Below are positions 32,270-42,830 of a stretch of DNA of 64,000 bases, one piece after another; position 1 is the first letter of the stretch, and each line of letters begins with the position of its first letter. The notes under the pieces are model-generated. The model saw nothing but the letters and a program-made list of their open reading frames with translations, made no database searches and was not told the origin of the DNA. A program made the position numbers and the translations under genes. Origin of the DNA: Podocnemis expansa (taxonomy: Eukaryota > Chordata > Testudines > Podocnemididae); contig ML681990.1 in assembly GCA_007922195.1 (NCBI GenBank), positions 35,682,109 through 35,746,108 of the forward strand, written 5' to 3'.

Positions 32270-33213
32270 TGAAAAAGGAATTTTTTGCTCTGTCCATTCT
32301 CTGACAGGCTTGATTATGCAAAATGGGTATAGTTGTCTTCCTGTATTCAAGAGTTTTATTCTTGAGTATTCTAAAGAAAAGAAAAGAGGGGAAAAAAACC
32401 CTGGCATTTTGTCCTGTATTTACCCTGAGAAGTTGTACACTTAATGCGGTTAATGTGGAACACATTCCAACTTGTCCAGAGAATGATATTTCCAACTGCT
32501 GAGTAAATAGCCCTTGAATTATCAATTAGTTGTAAAAATTGTGGTAATGCTCATGGTGTACTGTTCCAGTATAACAAAGCCACCAGTGACCTTTAAAATA
32601 CCTTTTTGGGGTTGTGTTTTGTTTTTTTTTCTTATCTGTTTTTAAGAAAGAGAAAGTGTTGTACTCTGTCATGTTGCTATAAATTTGTTTTGAAGTCCTA
32701 CCTGGCAGGAAACAGTTGGGTTTTGTTTTGGTTTTTCTGTTTGTTTGTTTGTTTAATTGCCTGACTGAAACTGTTTATGCTAAGAAGTTATAATACTTTC
32801 CTCAAAGAACAAATCACAGATTCAGCACTGAGCACACAAAGGAACTAAATTTTGAATTTCTTTATTTTTCCTGTGTTTATTAACACTTCACAGTTCACTT
32901 ATCTTCACAACCTATTTATGGTTAATACTTCACAGTCTCTGTTTCTGTGTCATTTCCCTGCCTATAGAAACTGGTTCCTTGATTCCAGCATCCCCTATTA
33001 ATGGACTAATTTAATTTCTCAGGGTTCTTTGGGAGCTAAGTCATAATTATGGATTTGTATGAGTACTGTGATGTAACTTTCAGAATGTTCTGGTATTCTG
33101 ACTGTCTTGCAAAGCCACTGTAGCTGTTTTTCTGAGCAGCAAATTTCAGGTGCTGATGCAGACCTGTTTAAAGTAATGAAGACCACTGTTATTGAATACA
33201 TTCAGTTGGGAAA
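32270..33213. other. intergenic, nothing recognised
   Basis: Includes a (GTTT)n tract at 32738-32754. No gene is supported. Confidence 0.4.
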
Positions 33214-33231
33214 TGTGTGTGTGTGTGTGTG
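33214..33231 (+). repeat. (TG)9 microsatellite
   Basis: Nine uninterrupted TG units. Confidence 0.95.
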
Positions 33232-33271
33232 CATGAGCACGTGTGCATAAAGCTGTCACAATTGCAGTTAA

Positions 33272-33420
33272 ACAAACAGGGAGTCCTGCGGCGCTTTTAA
33301 AGACTGAAATTTATCGCATGAGCTTTCGTGGGAGAAAATCCCACTTTGTCAGATTCTTTAAAGATGGGGAACTTATAGAATGGGAGGAAAATAAATGCAG
33401 GGAAGTGTAACAGTACAGTG
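33272..33420. mobile_element. Penelope-like terminal fragment
   Basis: aaacagggagtcctgcggcg, then tttaaagactgaaatttatc and gcatgagctttcgtgggaga, ending in gatggggaacttatagaatg and aaataaatgcagggaagtg. The last part is shared with 52200 and 55950. Confidence 0.78.
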
Positions 33421-34603
33421 GTATTAATGATGTCCCAGGATGGTTGCCCCTTGTATAATCATGTTGCAGAGTGATAATAAGCTGTTTTAACAATAAGCAT
33501 GACCTTTTCCCCCCCTGTGGATGTGCATGATCATTTATACACAAAACTTGAATTAGTGCATTTTACTGAGCAGAGTATATGTCAACATTACCTACGTACA
33601 AGAATATATCAATACAGTACTTGTTTTAGCATACTTATGTAACATCATGTGTAGGAAGAATGTACTTGGCATTATTAATTATTAGTGGTAGTAAATGTGC
33701 TTGCAAAATACTTTTGCATTAATTGAGCTGATGATTGGTATCATTATCTCTGTGTCATGTATTTAGATCATCTGTTCATATGAAAGAAGACAAAACCTGC
33801 ACTACATGGATTTCTCAAAATTAACTATGTATTAAAAGGCAGCAGCTATTTCACATTCTCTCGTCTACTTTCAGCCTCCTAGTCGGAAACATACTGTAGA
33901 AACTGTCTACTGATGCCCTTTCAGCAGATGTTACTGCTAAATATTATCTCATGTTCAACATCTATTGCCGTCTCATTACAGCACTGAATGCAGCAACCAT
34001 CTCTGAGGGGGACTGTCATGGGAAAATACCGTGCAACATAACTGCAGTAATGCAGAGACAAAGTTAAATTGGATACAGGGAATAATTTTTCATAGGTGAG
34101 CCTGAAGATCCTGGTTATCAATGTATTTGAATTGCAGGTACCACAGAGATTGAGTGATATTTTAGATAAAACTCCTATTGACTTAAGTAGGGATCTCACA
34201 CTTTACTTATTTCAGCCAAATAAACCTCACATGCCAAGTATTCTTTAGTGGCATCCTGATGGTCATAACTACTCCAGTGCAAGCCTGTTCTCCTGGCAGC
34301 TGAGTTGGATGCAGCACTTCCTGTCAGTAATTGGTAAGGAACACTGATTGAGGACCACACAAAAAAGCAGCAGCATAGCTGAAGGAGCTCTGGAAATTGT
34401 AGTCCTGGCTTTCACTGCAATGACCTGATTAAAAATAATACCCGATAGGTGAAATACAAAAATTGATTTAATTTAAAGCAAATAATATATCTACAGTGTT
34501 GTTAATGAGGAAGTGTGTAGAGGAAAGAGGCCATGAATGACAGACAAAAAGATGGGAAGGGCTGTGCGACAAAAGTAAGAGCTAGGAGGTGTTAGTCAGG
34601 CCT
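33421..34603. other. intergenic, nothing recognised
   Basis: AT-rich. An acceptor-like ctactttcag at about 33865 is followed by a short open stretch but has no donor, so it is not called an exon. Confidence 0.4.
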
Positions 34604-34611
34604 TTAACGTT

Positions 34612-35293
34612 CAGGGGTTAAGGTACACCAGAATGCCCCAGAACAGCATCCCAGAACCTGCTATTTTTAGGTGGTCAGCATTCCAGGGCCCCTAAAAGTA
34701 GAAAATGGAATCAGCAGGGCAGGCACCGCTAGAACAGGGAGGGCATGTCTGCCCTGCTGTGAAGTGCTAGCTGGCCCCTCTGAGCATGTGCAGGCTGTGC
34801 TCTGAGCTAGAAGCCTCAAAGTGCAGCCTGGCGGGGAGTAAGGGGTGATTCGCCCCCCACCCTGGCCCTCAGGAGTCCCCGTGCCATTGGAGGTGAGCGA
34901 GGGCAGCACGGGGCCCCAGGCCCAGCCTCCCCTCAGGCGGCTCAATGTGGGGAGTGGGGGTTGAGAAGAAAGGGGTTGGGATGGTGGGCTGTAGAGGTTT
35001 GGAGGCAGTTGGGGGGGGTAAAGAGGGTGGAGTGAAGATGGGAGGTGGGGGGTTAAGAGAGCTGGAGGGGGGACTTGAGGGCAGGAAGCTTAGGAAATGG
35101 AGACGTGGGCTGAAGAGGACATGGAAAAAGAGGGATCTGGTGGGGGGCAGTCACCGGGGTGGAGGACAGGCATTTGGGGGGCAATAGCTGGGGTGGGGGA
35201 CAGGCATTTGGGGGGGCAGTAGCTGGGGTTCGTGAAGAGGGCCCAGAAATTTAGGAGGGTTCTGGGGGCCACCAAATTATACTTTAACCCCTG
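34612..35293. mobile_element. G-rich hAT element, 682 bp
   Basis: Ends are CAGGGGTTAAGGTA on the left and TACTTTAACCCCTG-like sequence on the right. The flanks TTAACGTT (34604-34611) and TTAACATT (35294-35301) agree at 7 of 8 bases. The right half is strongly G-rich on the + strand. Frames of 80-92 codons inside are low-complexity and not credible genes. Confidence 0.75.
35148..35233 (+). repeat. two tandem 43-45 bp G-rich copies
   Basis: Each copy reads ggggtggaggacaggcattt or ggggtgggggacaggcattt, followed by a G6-G7 run and gcaatagct / gcagtagct. Closely spaced G runs could form a quadruplex on the + strand. Confidence 0.85.
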
Positions 35294-35301
35294 TTAACAT
35301 T

Positions 35302-36520
35302 TGTGGAGTTGTGTTTAGTTTTGTACTCCATATTACCCCCTCTGAGGAAGGAACTGTTGCAATCTCTGTTCATAACTGGAGGGGGGGGGACGAAAGAGGG
35401 GCAGTGGAGACAACATCCACCTTCTCAGAAGTGCCTTCTGATTCTAGCTGCCATAATTTTGGGGTGCTCAGCTTTAGCGATTTAAGGCTGCAAATGCAAA
35501 TAAACATATGGGCTGTAATGAGAATTTTAGGTACTTGACACCTCTGAAGATTGAAGTCTGCTTTTGAACGTTTGATTGTACATAGATATCACAGTGAGTT
35601 AACGGCACTGGCTGAACTGGATCTATTGTCTCTTGACACACAGTCCCTTCTTTAAGCCCTAGTTCTCATGCCAGCCCATGCTACTTCTCCCATTTGGTGA
35701 CTCACAGTCACCCCCCCCAAATTATTTATACATAGCATTTTATTAATAATTATTTATTTAATATATTTCCTTTAAAAGCTCTTAATAAAACTTCGATAAC
35801 TTTTTTTACCCTACACCTTTGAGGGACCAAGCAACCATTTGGGAGCATATTGGCATATTCTTCAGAAAATTCTTGCACCTATCTTGATCTACCAGTAATT
35901 TGGGTCATGTCATGTGCACACAGCTGGGAGCATAAAACCCTCGCCTCCCTTGCCTCTACCGTCTACTGCCTGAACATCATGTCACTCCTTCCCCTCTTTT
36001 TATGAAGCATTCCCATGTTCCTTCTAACCAATTGTGCATCAGTGTCTTTTGCTTTTATATTGTCCAGTATCAGTGCCTTTTGCTTTTATATTGTCCAGAA
36101 ACCTCTGCCAAGCTTGTACCTGGTCTATGACTTTTTAGCAGAGCGTCATCTACATTAACTTTGTTATTATTGCTCCCTTTGAATCCTTGAAAATTATTAT
36201 ACCATTTTAAAAGCATGATTAATGCTCCGTATTTGGAATCTATGCTGCTTCTGGGAGCTGAGGCATGTAATTGAGTAGAACTGGGTTTGTGAATGTGACA
36301 TGTATATCACATAAATTAAGGAATGGAAATGAGCCTATTAGGTCACCTAGTAAATTCCCTGAAGCTAATGAGCAATTGTTTTCTGCAATATACTCATTGG
36401 TGCTTTGTCCCATCCATTGAAAATGATGTAAGTTATGAAAATTTCACCACTTGCAAAGAACATATGAGCACTATATGTGTGAGACTGAGAGGCTCAGAGT
36501 GTATCTAGTGAACTTACAGG
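35302..36520. other. intergenic, nothing recognised
   Basis: No supported gene or repeat; contains a poly-G run near 35382 and poly-C near 35711. Confidence 0.4.
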
Positions 36521-36533
36521 ATATATATATATA
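36521..36533 (+). repeat. (AT)6 microsatellite
   Basis: Short run of AT units. Confidence 0.9.
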
Positions 36534-36689
36534 CATTACTTCTTTCTCTCTGACTTTTTATTCAACTGGACATTTTAATAAGGAGATCCGTGTTTCTCCC
36601 TGAGTACAACCCTCCCTAAATACTTAGCAATCTTTTAGCTCCTTTTTTCTTAGAGTCTGAAAGTGATTTACAAATGTAGATGAGCATTA

Positions 36690-37775
36690 ATTTTGTTCAA
36701 TGTTTTCATCAATGATTTAGATGATGGCATAGAGAGTACACTTATAAAGTTTGTGGATGATACCAAGCTGGGAGAGATTGCAAGTGCTTTGGAGGACAGG
36801 ATCACAATTCAAAATTATTTGGACAAACTGGTGAAATGGCCTAAGGTTAAATAGATTGAAATTCAATAAAGACAAATGTGAAGTACTCCACTTAGGAAAG
36901 AACAGTCCTTTTGCACACCCACACAAAATGAGCAATGACTTCCTAGGAAGGGGTTCTATGGAAAGGGATCTGGGTGTCACAGTGGACCACAAGGTAGATA
37001 TGAGTCAAACAGTTTCACACCATTGCCCCCAACCCCAAAAACAGACACCATTCTGTGATGTATTAACAGAATTATTGTAAGTAACAGGAGCTCCAGTGGC
37101 CCAGAAAAAGATCTGGGGCTTGTGCACTTTAAGCATGCCACTGTTGCATGGACCAGGGGCTCTGGTGCTGGGATTCGGGGCTGGAGCGCCGTAAGCCCAG
37201 CACCAGCGACGCCCCTGCTAAGTTAAACATGAGGAGTAATTCTGCTCTCCTGCACTCTGATTAGGCCTCAGCTGGAGTATTGTGTCCAGTTCTGGGCATC
37301 TCATTTCAGGAAAGATGTGCACAAATTGGAGAAAGTCGAAAGAAGAGCAACAAGAATGATTAAAAGTCTGGAATACCTGACTTGTGTGGGAAGATTGAAA
37401 CAACTGGGTTCATTTAATCTGGAAAATAGGAGATTGAAGGGGGACCTGCTAATAGTTTTCAAATGCCTAAAAGGTTGTCACGGCAGGAGGGAGAAAAATT
37501 GTTCTCCTTAACTGCCGATGATAGGACAAGAAGTAAAGAGCTTAAATTACAGCGAGGGATGTTTAGGTTGGACACTAGGGAAAAAATCCTTAACTGTCAG
37601 AGTGATTAACCACTGGGATAAGTTGCCTAGGGAGGTTGTGGAATCTCAATCACTGAAAATTTTTAAGAGTACATTAGACAAACACCTGTCAGGGATGATT
37701 TAAGATGATACTTCGTTCTCCTATGAATGCAGGGGATTGGACCCAACCTCTGATGGTCCCTTCCAATTTCTGTGC
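36690..37775 (+). pseudogene. CR1 LINE, ORF2 C-terminal part and 3' UTR
   Basis: From about 36700 the RT palm end is readable as KFVDDTKLGEIASALEDR, with FVDD replacing the usual FADD-type box. LKFNKDKCEVLHLGKNSP and MERDLGVTVDHKVDMSQ follow (36856-37080). After a hAT MITE (37085-37217) it continues with [17 protein letters not shown] sequence, HKLEKVERRATRMIKSLEYL (37317-37511) and [20 protein letters not shown] (37518-37703), then the 3' tail ggattggacccaacctctga with tggtcccttccaatttc. Stops and frame changes make it dead. Compared with the CR1 at 10019 this one is on the other strand and belongs to a different subfamily. Confidence 0.88.
37085..37217. mobile_element. hAT MITE, 133 bp, inside CR1
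   Basis: Starts CAGGAGCTCCAGTGGCCCAG and ends CACCAGCGACGCCCCTG, loosely inverted copies. The flanks GTAAGTAA (37077-37084) and CTAAGTTA (37218-37225) agree at 6 of 8 bases. It has the same terminal family as 51133-51452 but a shorter body. Confidence 0.68.
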
Positions 37776-37789
37776 TTCTCCCCAGTTCT

Positions 37790-37905
37790 CAGAAGGTCAA
37801 ACTAAGAGAGATTAAGTCACTTGCCCGAGGGCATGAGTGTAGTCAGTTGGGGATAGAATCCAGGTTCCCTAACTCCCAGTCTACCCCGTCTATCGGATCA
37901 TGTTA
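37790..37905 (-). repeat. MIR-like SINE, inverted
   Basis: aagagagattaagtcacttg followed by cccgagggcatgag and agtcagttggggatagaatc with caggttccctaactccc is the reverse complement of the MIR-type core and tRNA-like head (gaacccgg...caagtcact). It is diverged, with approximate edges. Confidence 0.6.
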
Positions 37906-38639
37906 TTTCTCGCTGTAGCCCCAACTCAGCAAGGTACTTAAGCAAATGCATAGTTTTCAGCGTGAATTATCCCACTGTATATTCTGTTCTATTCTAGTTA
38001 ATTAACAAAACCCAGTTAATGTTCTTTGGTCTGTGAACTTTAATAAGAAAAAGCACCAATGGGCCCAGGGAATACATTGGGCCGCATGACTGGCAAACTC
38101 TGGATACCATCTGAATGGGACATGGTGTGTTCAGCATTTCAATCCTGAGTTCTTCAAAGAAATTAATGGAAAAACATTTTTAAAGGAAGGGACTTGTCCT
38201 ATGTTTTCATTTCCTGACAGTTTTCAGGTATACAATGTGACACTGTGATTTCATGAAAAATAATTGATTCATTACCAAGTGAAGTATAAGATAAGCACGT
38301 AAGGTGGAAAGTATTTACTGTGACATTTGACAGAGTGCCATACAGTTACTAATATGCTAATAAACCTTTGTTAAGTCATCTAAAAATAGCTTTAGTAAAC
38401 TCTAAAGGGTGTTGAGATATCAGAGAGAGTGGTTAAATTATGCATTCTTGAATTGTAATAACCACTTAGTTTTTAAAGTAAAAGCTATGTCCTTGTGTCT
38501 TTATTAGGTTGTGGCCAAGTAGTTCAGATTCTTTCAGCCTGTTGTTTCTCTTCAATTAAAGAGGGGGTTTGTTAAATTTGTCACAATATGGATCACACCT
38601 CAATAGAGAGTTTCTCCTGGATAGTTTTTCATTCTATTA
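37906..38639. other. intergenic, nothing recognised
   Basis: The first part (ctcagcaaggtacttaagca, to 37980) echoes an old dispersed repeat, but no gene is supported. Confidence 0.35.
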
Positions 38640-38647
38640 ACTATTGC

Positions 38648-39129
38648 AGTGGTTTTCAACCAGTGGGCCAAGACACACCGATGTGCCATGAGAACTGTCC
38701 AAGTGTGCCATGAAATTTTGTACAAAGATAATGAAAATCAGTGTAAAACAAACATTGTTTCATCTTAAACACTATTCTAGCCAAACAATATTACAACTCA
38801 TAAATCTCATGAAAATTAATCATCAAATTAAAAGTAAGGTATTGGTCTTTTGAGTCTAAAATGTGAACAATTCTAAATATAAGTGGCCAAAGGGCAAAAT
38901 AGAGATGACATGTATTTTTTCCCAGTGCATTTGAAATATTAAGGCATTTGATCCTTCTTTTGCCTGTTGTATGCACTATGTTGCAAACCTCTTTAGTAAG
39001 ACTGTAACCATAGTAAATGTAAGTAAATGTGATATATATGAGCAATCAGTTCAGCTGAAAAAAGTGGGTATATCATGAAAAGATGTCTCATTGAAGTGTG
39101 CCATGTTACTGAAAAGTTGGGAACCACTA
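38648..39129. mobile_element. hAT element, 482 bp
   Basis: The left end is CAGTGGTTTTCAACCAGTGG and the right end GTTGGGAACCACTA. The flanks AACTATTG (38640-38647) and CACTATTG (39130-39137) agree at 7 of 8 bases. The subterminal gtgtgccatga phrase is repeated near both ends. The inside is AT-rich and non-coding. Confidence 0.82.
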
Positions 39130-39589
39130 CACTATTGCATGGAACAACACTATTATTCCCATTCACTTATGTGGACTAGGCCTCAATATCTTTGAAACTG
39201 CATTTACAATTTGCCAGGTTCTCTTTGCTAACAATGGGTATGTCTACACTGTGAGTTTAAGTTGACTTAAGGAGGCTTAAGTCAATTTAAAGAAAGTCCT
39301 GTCTACATTTCAGGGAATAAAGTCAACTTTTGCATCTGATAAAGTTGACTTTATAACTTCCACTTATAAAGTTGACTTTACCATTAAATCAACTTTATGA
39401 AGTCGATTTAAGACGCTATAGACGGGGACTTGCCTTAAGTTGACTTAATGGGTATCCAGGCAGCAAGCAATCAGCCTAGCAACAAGGAAGTGCCTGCCCC
39501 GGCCAATCCCAGGGCTGGAGCAGGCAAAAGCCCAGCACTTCCTGGTTGCCAGCCAGAGCCAGGCAGAACTTTTGGACTGCTGCAGGGAT

Positions 39590-40978
39590 GGCAGAGTCCA
39601 GAGTTTGGCGGTCCCGCAGGTGTGCTCCTTCCTGGTCAACCCAGGAGATTTTGAAATGCTTGGCACTCTGGGGGGAAGAGTCAATGCACACCAGGCTGCA
39701 GGGCAGCCAAAGAAATAAGGCCATTTATGCAGCCATGTCAAGGGGCCTAACAGAAAGGCCACAGCAGGGACACGCAGCAGATGCATGTAAAGGTCAAGGA
39801 CCTCTGGCAGGCCTATTGCAAGGCGTGGGAGGATGGATGACACCAGGGCACTGCTGCAGCCATCTGCCCCTTTTATGATGAGCTGGATGCCTTCCTGGAG
39901 TGGGAGCCGCATGCAAGGCCAGTCTGAAGAAAAGAATCTGAGCCCCCCTCTCAGCACGATGCCCCAGAGGAAGAGTCTGTGGGGGAGGATGTCATCCTCA
40001 GGCACGACAAGCCGCAGCAACGGGCACAAGCCAGCACCCCCACCTCCAACACGGCAAGCCTGGGAGCTGCCCCAAATTCCGGGGAGGAGTCCACTCCACC
40101 TCCAGGGGAGCCTGCCCCTGGGACATCTCAGGGCACATGTGCTGGCAGCACTGGTGAGCACCCTATCTCTGGGGAGGGTGGGGCTGGCAGGTGGGACAGG
40201 AGTCCTGGGGGGGTCATGGATGTTGGATAGGCATCATCATGGGATGGGGGAGAGAGGGCTTCCCATGGGGCTGTGGGGTCAGGCATGTGGGGGGGGGTCC
40301 CTGAGCCTGCCAGTGCACTGGCATTGCAGAAGATGCTGCACCCACTGTCTCTGAGAGAGACACAGCTGTCCAGCATGCTGATGACACTTCTCCCAGGAGG
40401 CACCTAGAATGATGCCGAGGGCAGGGCTGCCCATACCTTGTCAGCAACGCGATGGCACCCACCCTGTGTGTCACAGCGTCACCGAGGAATCGGGGGGGGG
40501 GGTCGCAGTCCCACAGGGCAGGGGGAAGGACAGGCAGTGGATTGGGAATGGATCTGTGGCTGGTGCCAGCCCGCAGTCCGCACTGCTTGATAGGGGGAAC
40601 CTGTGGTCTATCTCCTTCCATGAAGACCCTGTGACCCACACACCAGTCCCATCACTCCAGCGAAGATGCTGGGGGGCACATTGCAGCTGTGAGGAGATCG
40701 TTCGGGAACACCTCCAGGTGGCTTGGCAATCCCATAAGAACCTCCAGGCCTGGCAGGACCACACCTTCAAGGCCAAAGAAGCCCACCAAAGGATGCAGCA
40801 GGCACCGATGGTGCAGTTTCTGGAGCTAATGGAGTACCAGACGGAGGCCCTGGAAGATCTGGCGTGGGGTCAGGGCAGACGGGGGGTTGCCACCTCCCCC
40901 ACCCGGGAACCATGCTCCACTGCCTCCCAGCAGTGCAGGCCCCAGACTCGGGGTGGCCAGTCACTGCCCTGCCATTAG
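39590..40978 (+). pseudogene. Harbinger B Myb/trihelix-like protein, broken
   Basis: The N-terminal DNA-binding part in 39546-39878 reads PSWSTQEILKCLALWGEESM, then IYAAMSRGLTER, followed by a frame break within ADACKGQG. A second frame from 39833 has a Ser/Pro-rich linker. The C-terminal helical part in 40409-40978 reads IVREHLQVAWQSHKNLQAWQ, then KEAHQRMQQAPMVQFLELME and QTEALEDLAWG. The overall layout (trihelix, linker, coiled coil) matches the accessory protein of Harbinger elements. Frameshifts disrupt it. A 238-codon frame on the opposite strand (39445-40161) is only a shadow of GC-rich sequence. Confidence 0.75.
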
Positions 40979-41123
40979 GCGACAGCCCACCTCTGGTCGC
41001 CCACCCTCCAGCCACCCAGCAACCCTTGTCAGAGACCCTCATTTGTCCCTCCCAAACCCCTTGCCCATTCCCCAGCCACCCACCAAACCTTGTCCCTGAC
41101 ACTTGCCCTCCTCTCCCGCTGTA

Positions 41124-41129
41124 AATAAA
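41124..41129 (+). promoter_or_regulatory. AATAAA poly(A) signal of Harbinger B accessory gene
   Basis: gtaaataaacacactgttga follows about 145 bases after the stop of the C-terminal frame and just before the convergent transposase. Confidence 0.55.
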
Positions 41130-41199
41130 CACACTGTTGAATGTTATGTTATTTAGTGCTGGACTGTGGAAGGGAGGCGAAGGTAAGGGTGGTGGGCAT

Positions 41200-42110
41200 C
41201 TGGCAGTGGTAAGGCATCCATGCCCTCAGTGACAACTCAGTCCTGTACAGTATCACGGATTAGGATGGCTTGGCACTGTGCCTGCCATGTATGGGGGATG
41301 GGGTGGTCGAGCTGCTGGTACACCACAGCAAGTTGTTTTGCCTCAGCCTCCCATACATGTGGGACCCTTTCTCCCCGCAGCTCACAGCAGTTGTGCAAAA
41401 TGCAGCATGCATTTACAACCTCTGTGAGGGTAGTCTCCACAAGCAGCAGGCAGGTAAGGAGGGCTCTCCAATGTGCCTTGGGTCGGCCAAAAGCACACTC
41501 CACAACAGTGCGGCACTGGTGCAGACAACGATTAAAAAATCATCTGGCTGTCATTGAGGTTCTGAGCATATGGCTTCATAAACCATGGCATTGGGAGTAT
41601 GCCACATCCCCCAAGAGGAAGACAGTCACCTCCACATCCCCGAGGGTGATGGTATGTTCTGGGAGGGAGGGAGGTGCCTGCCTGCATCCAGAGGTACAGG
41701 ACAGAGTCTCTCAGGACACGCGCATCATGGGCCTTCCCTGGTCATCCAACAAAAGATATTTATGAACAGGCCCTGGTGCTTGACCACGCCTTGCAGGCTC
41801 ATGGAATGGTACCCCTTCCTGTTATAGTATACCGTGGCCCAGGGGTCTGGGGCACAGATGGGGCTACACATGGCATTGACCACACCAGCACAGTTTGGGA
41901 GGCCGAGGGCTTCAGATCCTACAATGGTCTTGTTCAGGTTGCCTGGACAGATGAGGTGGCCGTGCAGGACCCTGTTTATGGCCTACACACCTGCCCGAGC
42001 ATGGCCCCCACAGTCGACCTCCCAACCCCAAACTGGTGGCCAACAGATCTATGAGAGTCCAGGGTGGCAAGCTTCCACATGGCTATCGCCACACATTTGC
42101 CCACCAGGAG
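41200..42110 (-). pseudogene. Harbinger B DDE transposase, broken
   Basis: On the minus strand, GLPNCAGVVNAMCSPICAPD is readable near 41880-41935. This is the region of the first catalytic Asp, here occupied by Asn. VYYNRKGYHSMSLQGVVKHQ follows, then GKAHDARVLRDSVLYL near 41715-41765, PWFMKPYAQNLNDSQ near 41580, and ECAFGRPKAHWRALL (41237-41503) with the expected catalytic Glu, then EVVNACCILHNCCE. The last block is nearly canonical. A frameshift lies near 41540. The enzyme would have cut at 3-bp targets, but the missing Asp and frame breaks rule out activity. Confidence 0.82.
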
Positions 42111-42668
42111 TGCAGGTTATAGATGTGTGTACCTGCACTATAGCTCTGGGGTCCGCTCCCTGACAAGCTGCTGGAAGGTGGCCCTGGTCATTCTGAAATT
42201 ATGGTGCCACTTGTTGGTTTAGGTGCCAAGCACAACACACTCCCACCAGTCTGTGCTTGTTTCAAGGCTCAGATGCTCCAGGACACGATTCATGGCATTA
42301 CTGCTGTTGCTGCCACACTGGTCATTTTGATGGCCCTGCTGGGGCCTGCCTCCAGTATAGCAAAGGCCATGCTGTGGTCTCCACTTTCCAGCTGGTGCCA
42401 GCCTAGCACAGGGCCGGTGGGAAGCACCCTGCCTACAGACTGCAGGACCTCAGATGAAGGCTGCATGTCTGCAAGCTGGATCCTGCTTGGCACATGTACA
42501 ACCTGCTTTGCTCACTTCCTGTTTTATAGGAGTGGCAGGGGGAAGGGGAAGCCTCCCCTATGTGCTGTGGGCCAGATTCCCACAATGCACTTAACAGAGT
42601 TAAGTTGACTTTACTTTTACAATGTAGACATAGCCAATGAACTTGATGCGATGCCTATTGAAGCAGAT

Positions 42669-42680
42669 GGGGGGGGGGGG
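42669..42680 (+). repeat. G12 homopolymer
   Basis: Twelve consecutive G between the Harbinger end and the host exon. Confidence 0.95.
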
Positions 42681-42771
42681 TTCAACACCTGATAAAACCT
42701 TGTTTTGTACAGTCTAGATAATTCTCTACAGAGCTCAGCAAATAATTCCAAATGTGCTGGCATTTTTCTAG

Positions 42772-42830
42772 AAAATCCTCCACTTGATGCAGATCCCAGT
42801 GAGGGGATTATTACACCAGCCATGATAACG
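42772..42830 (+). CDS. internal exon of a THAP-like host gene (putative)
   Basis: A 59-base exon is bounded by the acceptor gctggcatttttctag and the donor ACG|gtaagt, both strong. In the only frame that joins the next exon it reads NPPLDADPSEGIITPAMIT; its first two bases complete a codon from an upstream exon. The content is Pro/Asp-rich and resembles the disordered linker between a DNA-binding domain and a C-terminal helix. It leaves in phase 0, which fits the exon at 45234. No upstream exon was identified. A Harbinger transposon ends 136 bases upstream, so the preceding intron contains it. The coding assignment rests on splice signals and phase alone, as no transcript was available. Confidence 0.5.

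Larger units (their letters stand above)
39236..42635. mobile_element. PIF/Harbinger transposon with both ends (copy B), 3.4 kb
   Basis: The left terminus GGGTATGTCTACACTGTGAG matches the inverted right terminus (rc GGCTATGTCTACATTGTAAA). Both flanks are AAT (39233-39235 and 42636-42638), a 3-bp duplication. Subterminal sequence carries repeated aagttgactt motifs. Inside are a + strand Myb/trihelix-like gene and a convergent - strand transposase separated at about 41.15 kb. Frames are broken, so it is no longer autonomous, but its ends could still be recognised by a related transposase. It ends 136 bp before the host exon at 42772. Confidence 0.88.

Noticed and set aside
34945..35187. G-rich region as a CpG-island promoter with an 80-codon frame
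   Set aside because: It has few CpG dinucleotides, low-complexity Gly-rich translation, and lies inside a hAT element.
39445..40161. Minus-strand frame of 238 codons
   Set aside because: It is antisense to the Harbinger accessory gene in GC-rich DNA, with no recognisable domain.
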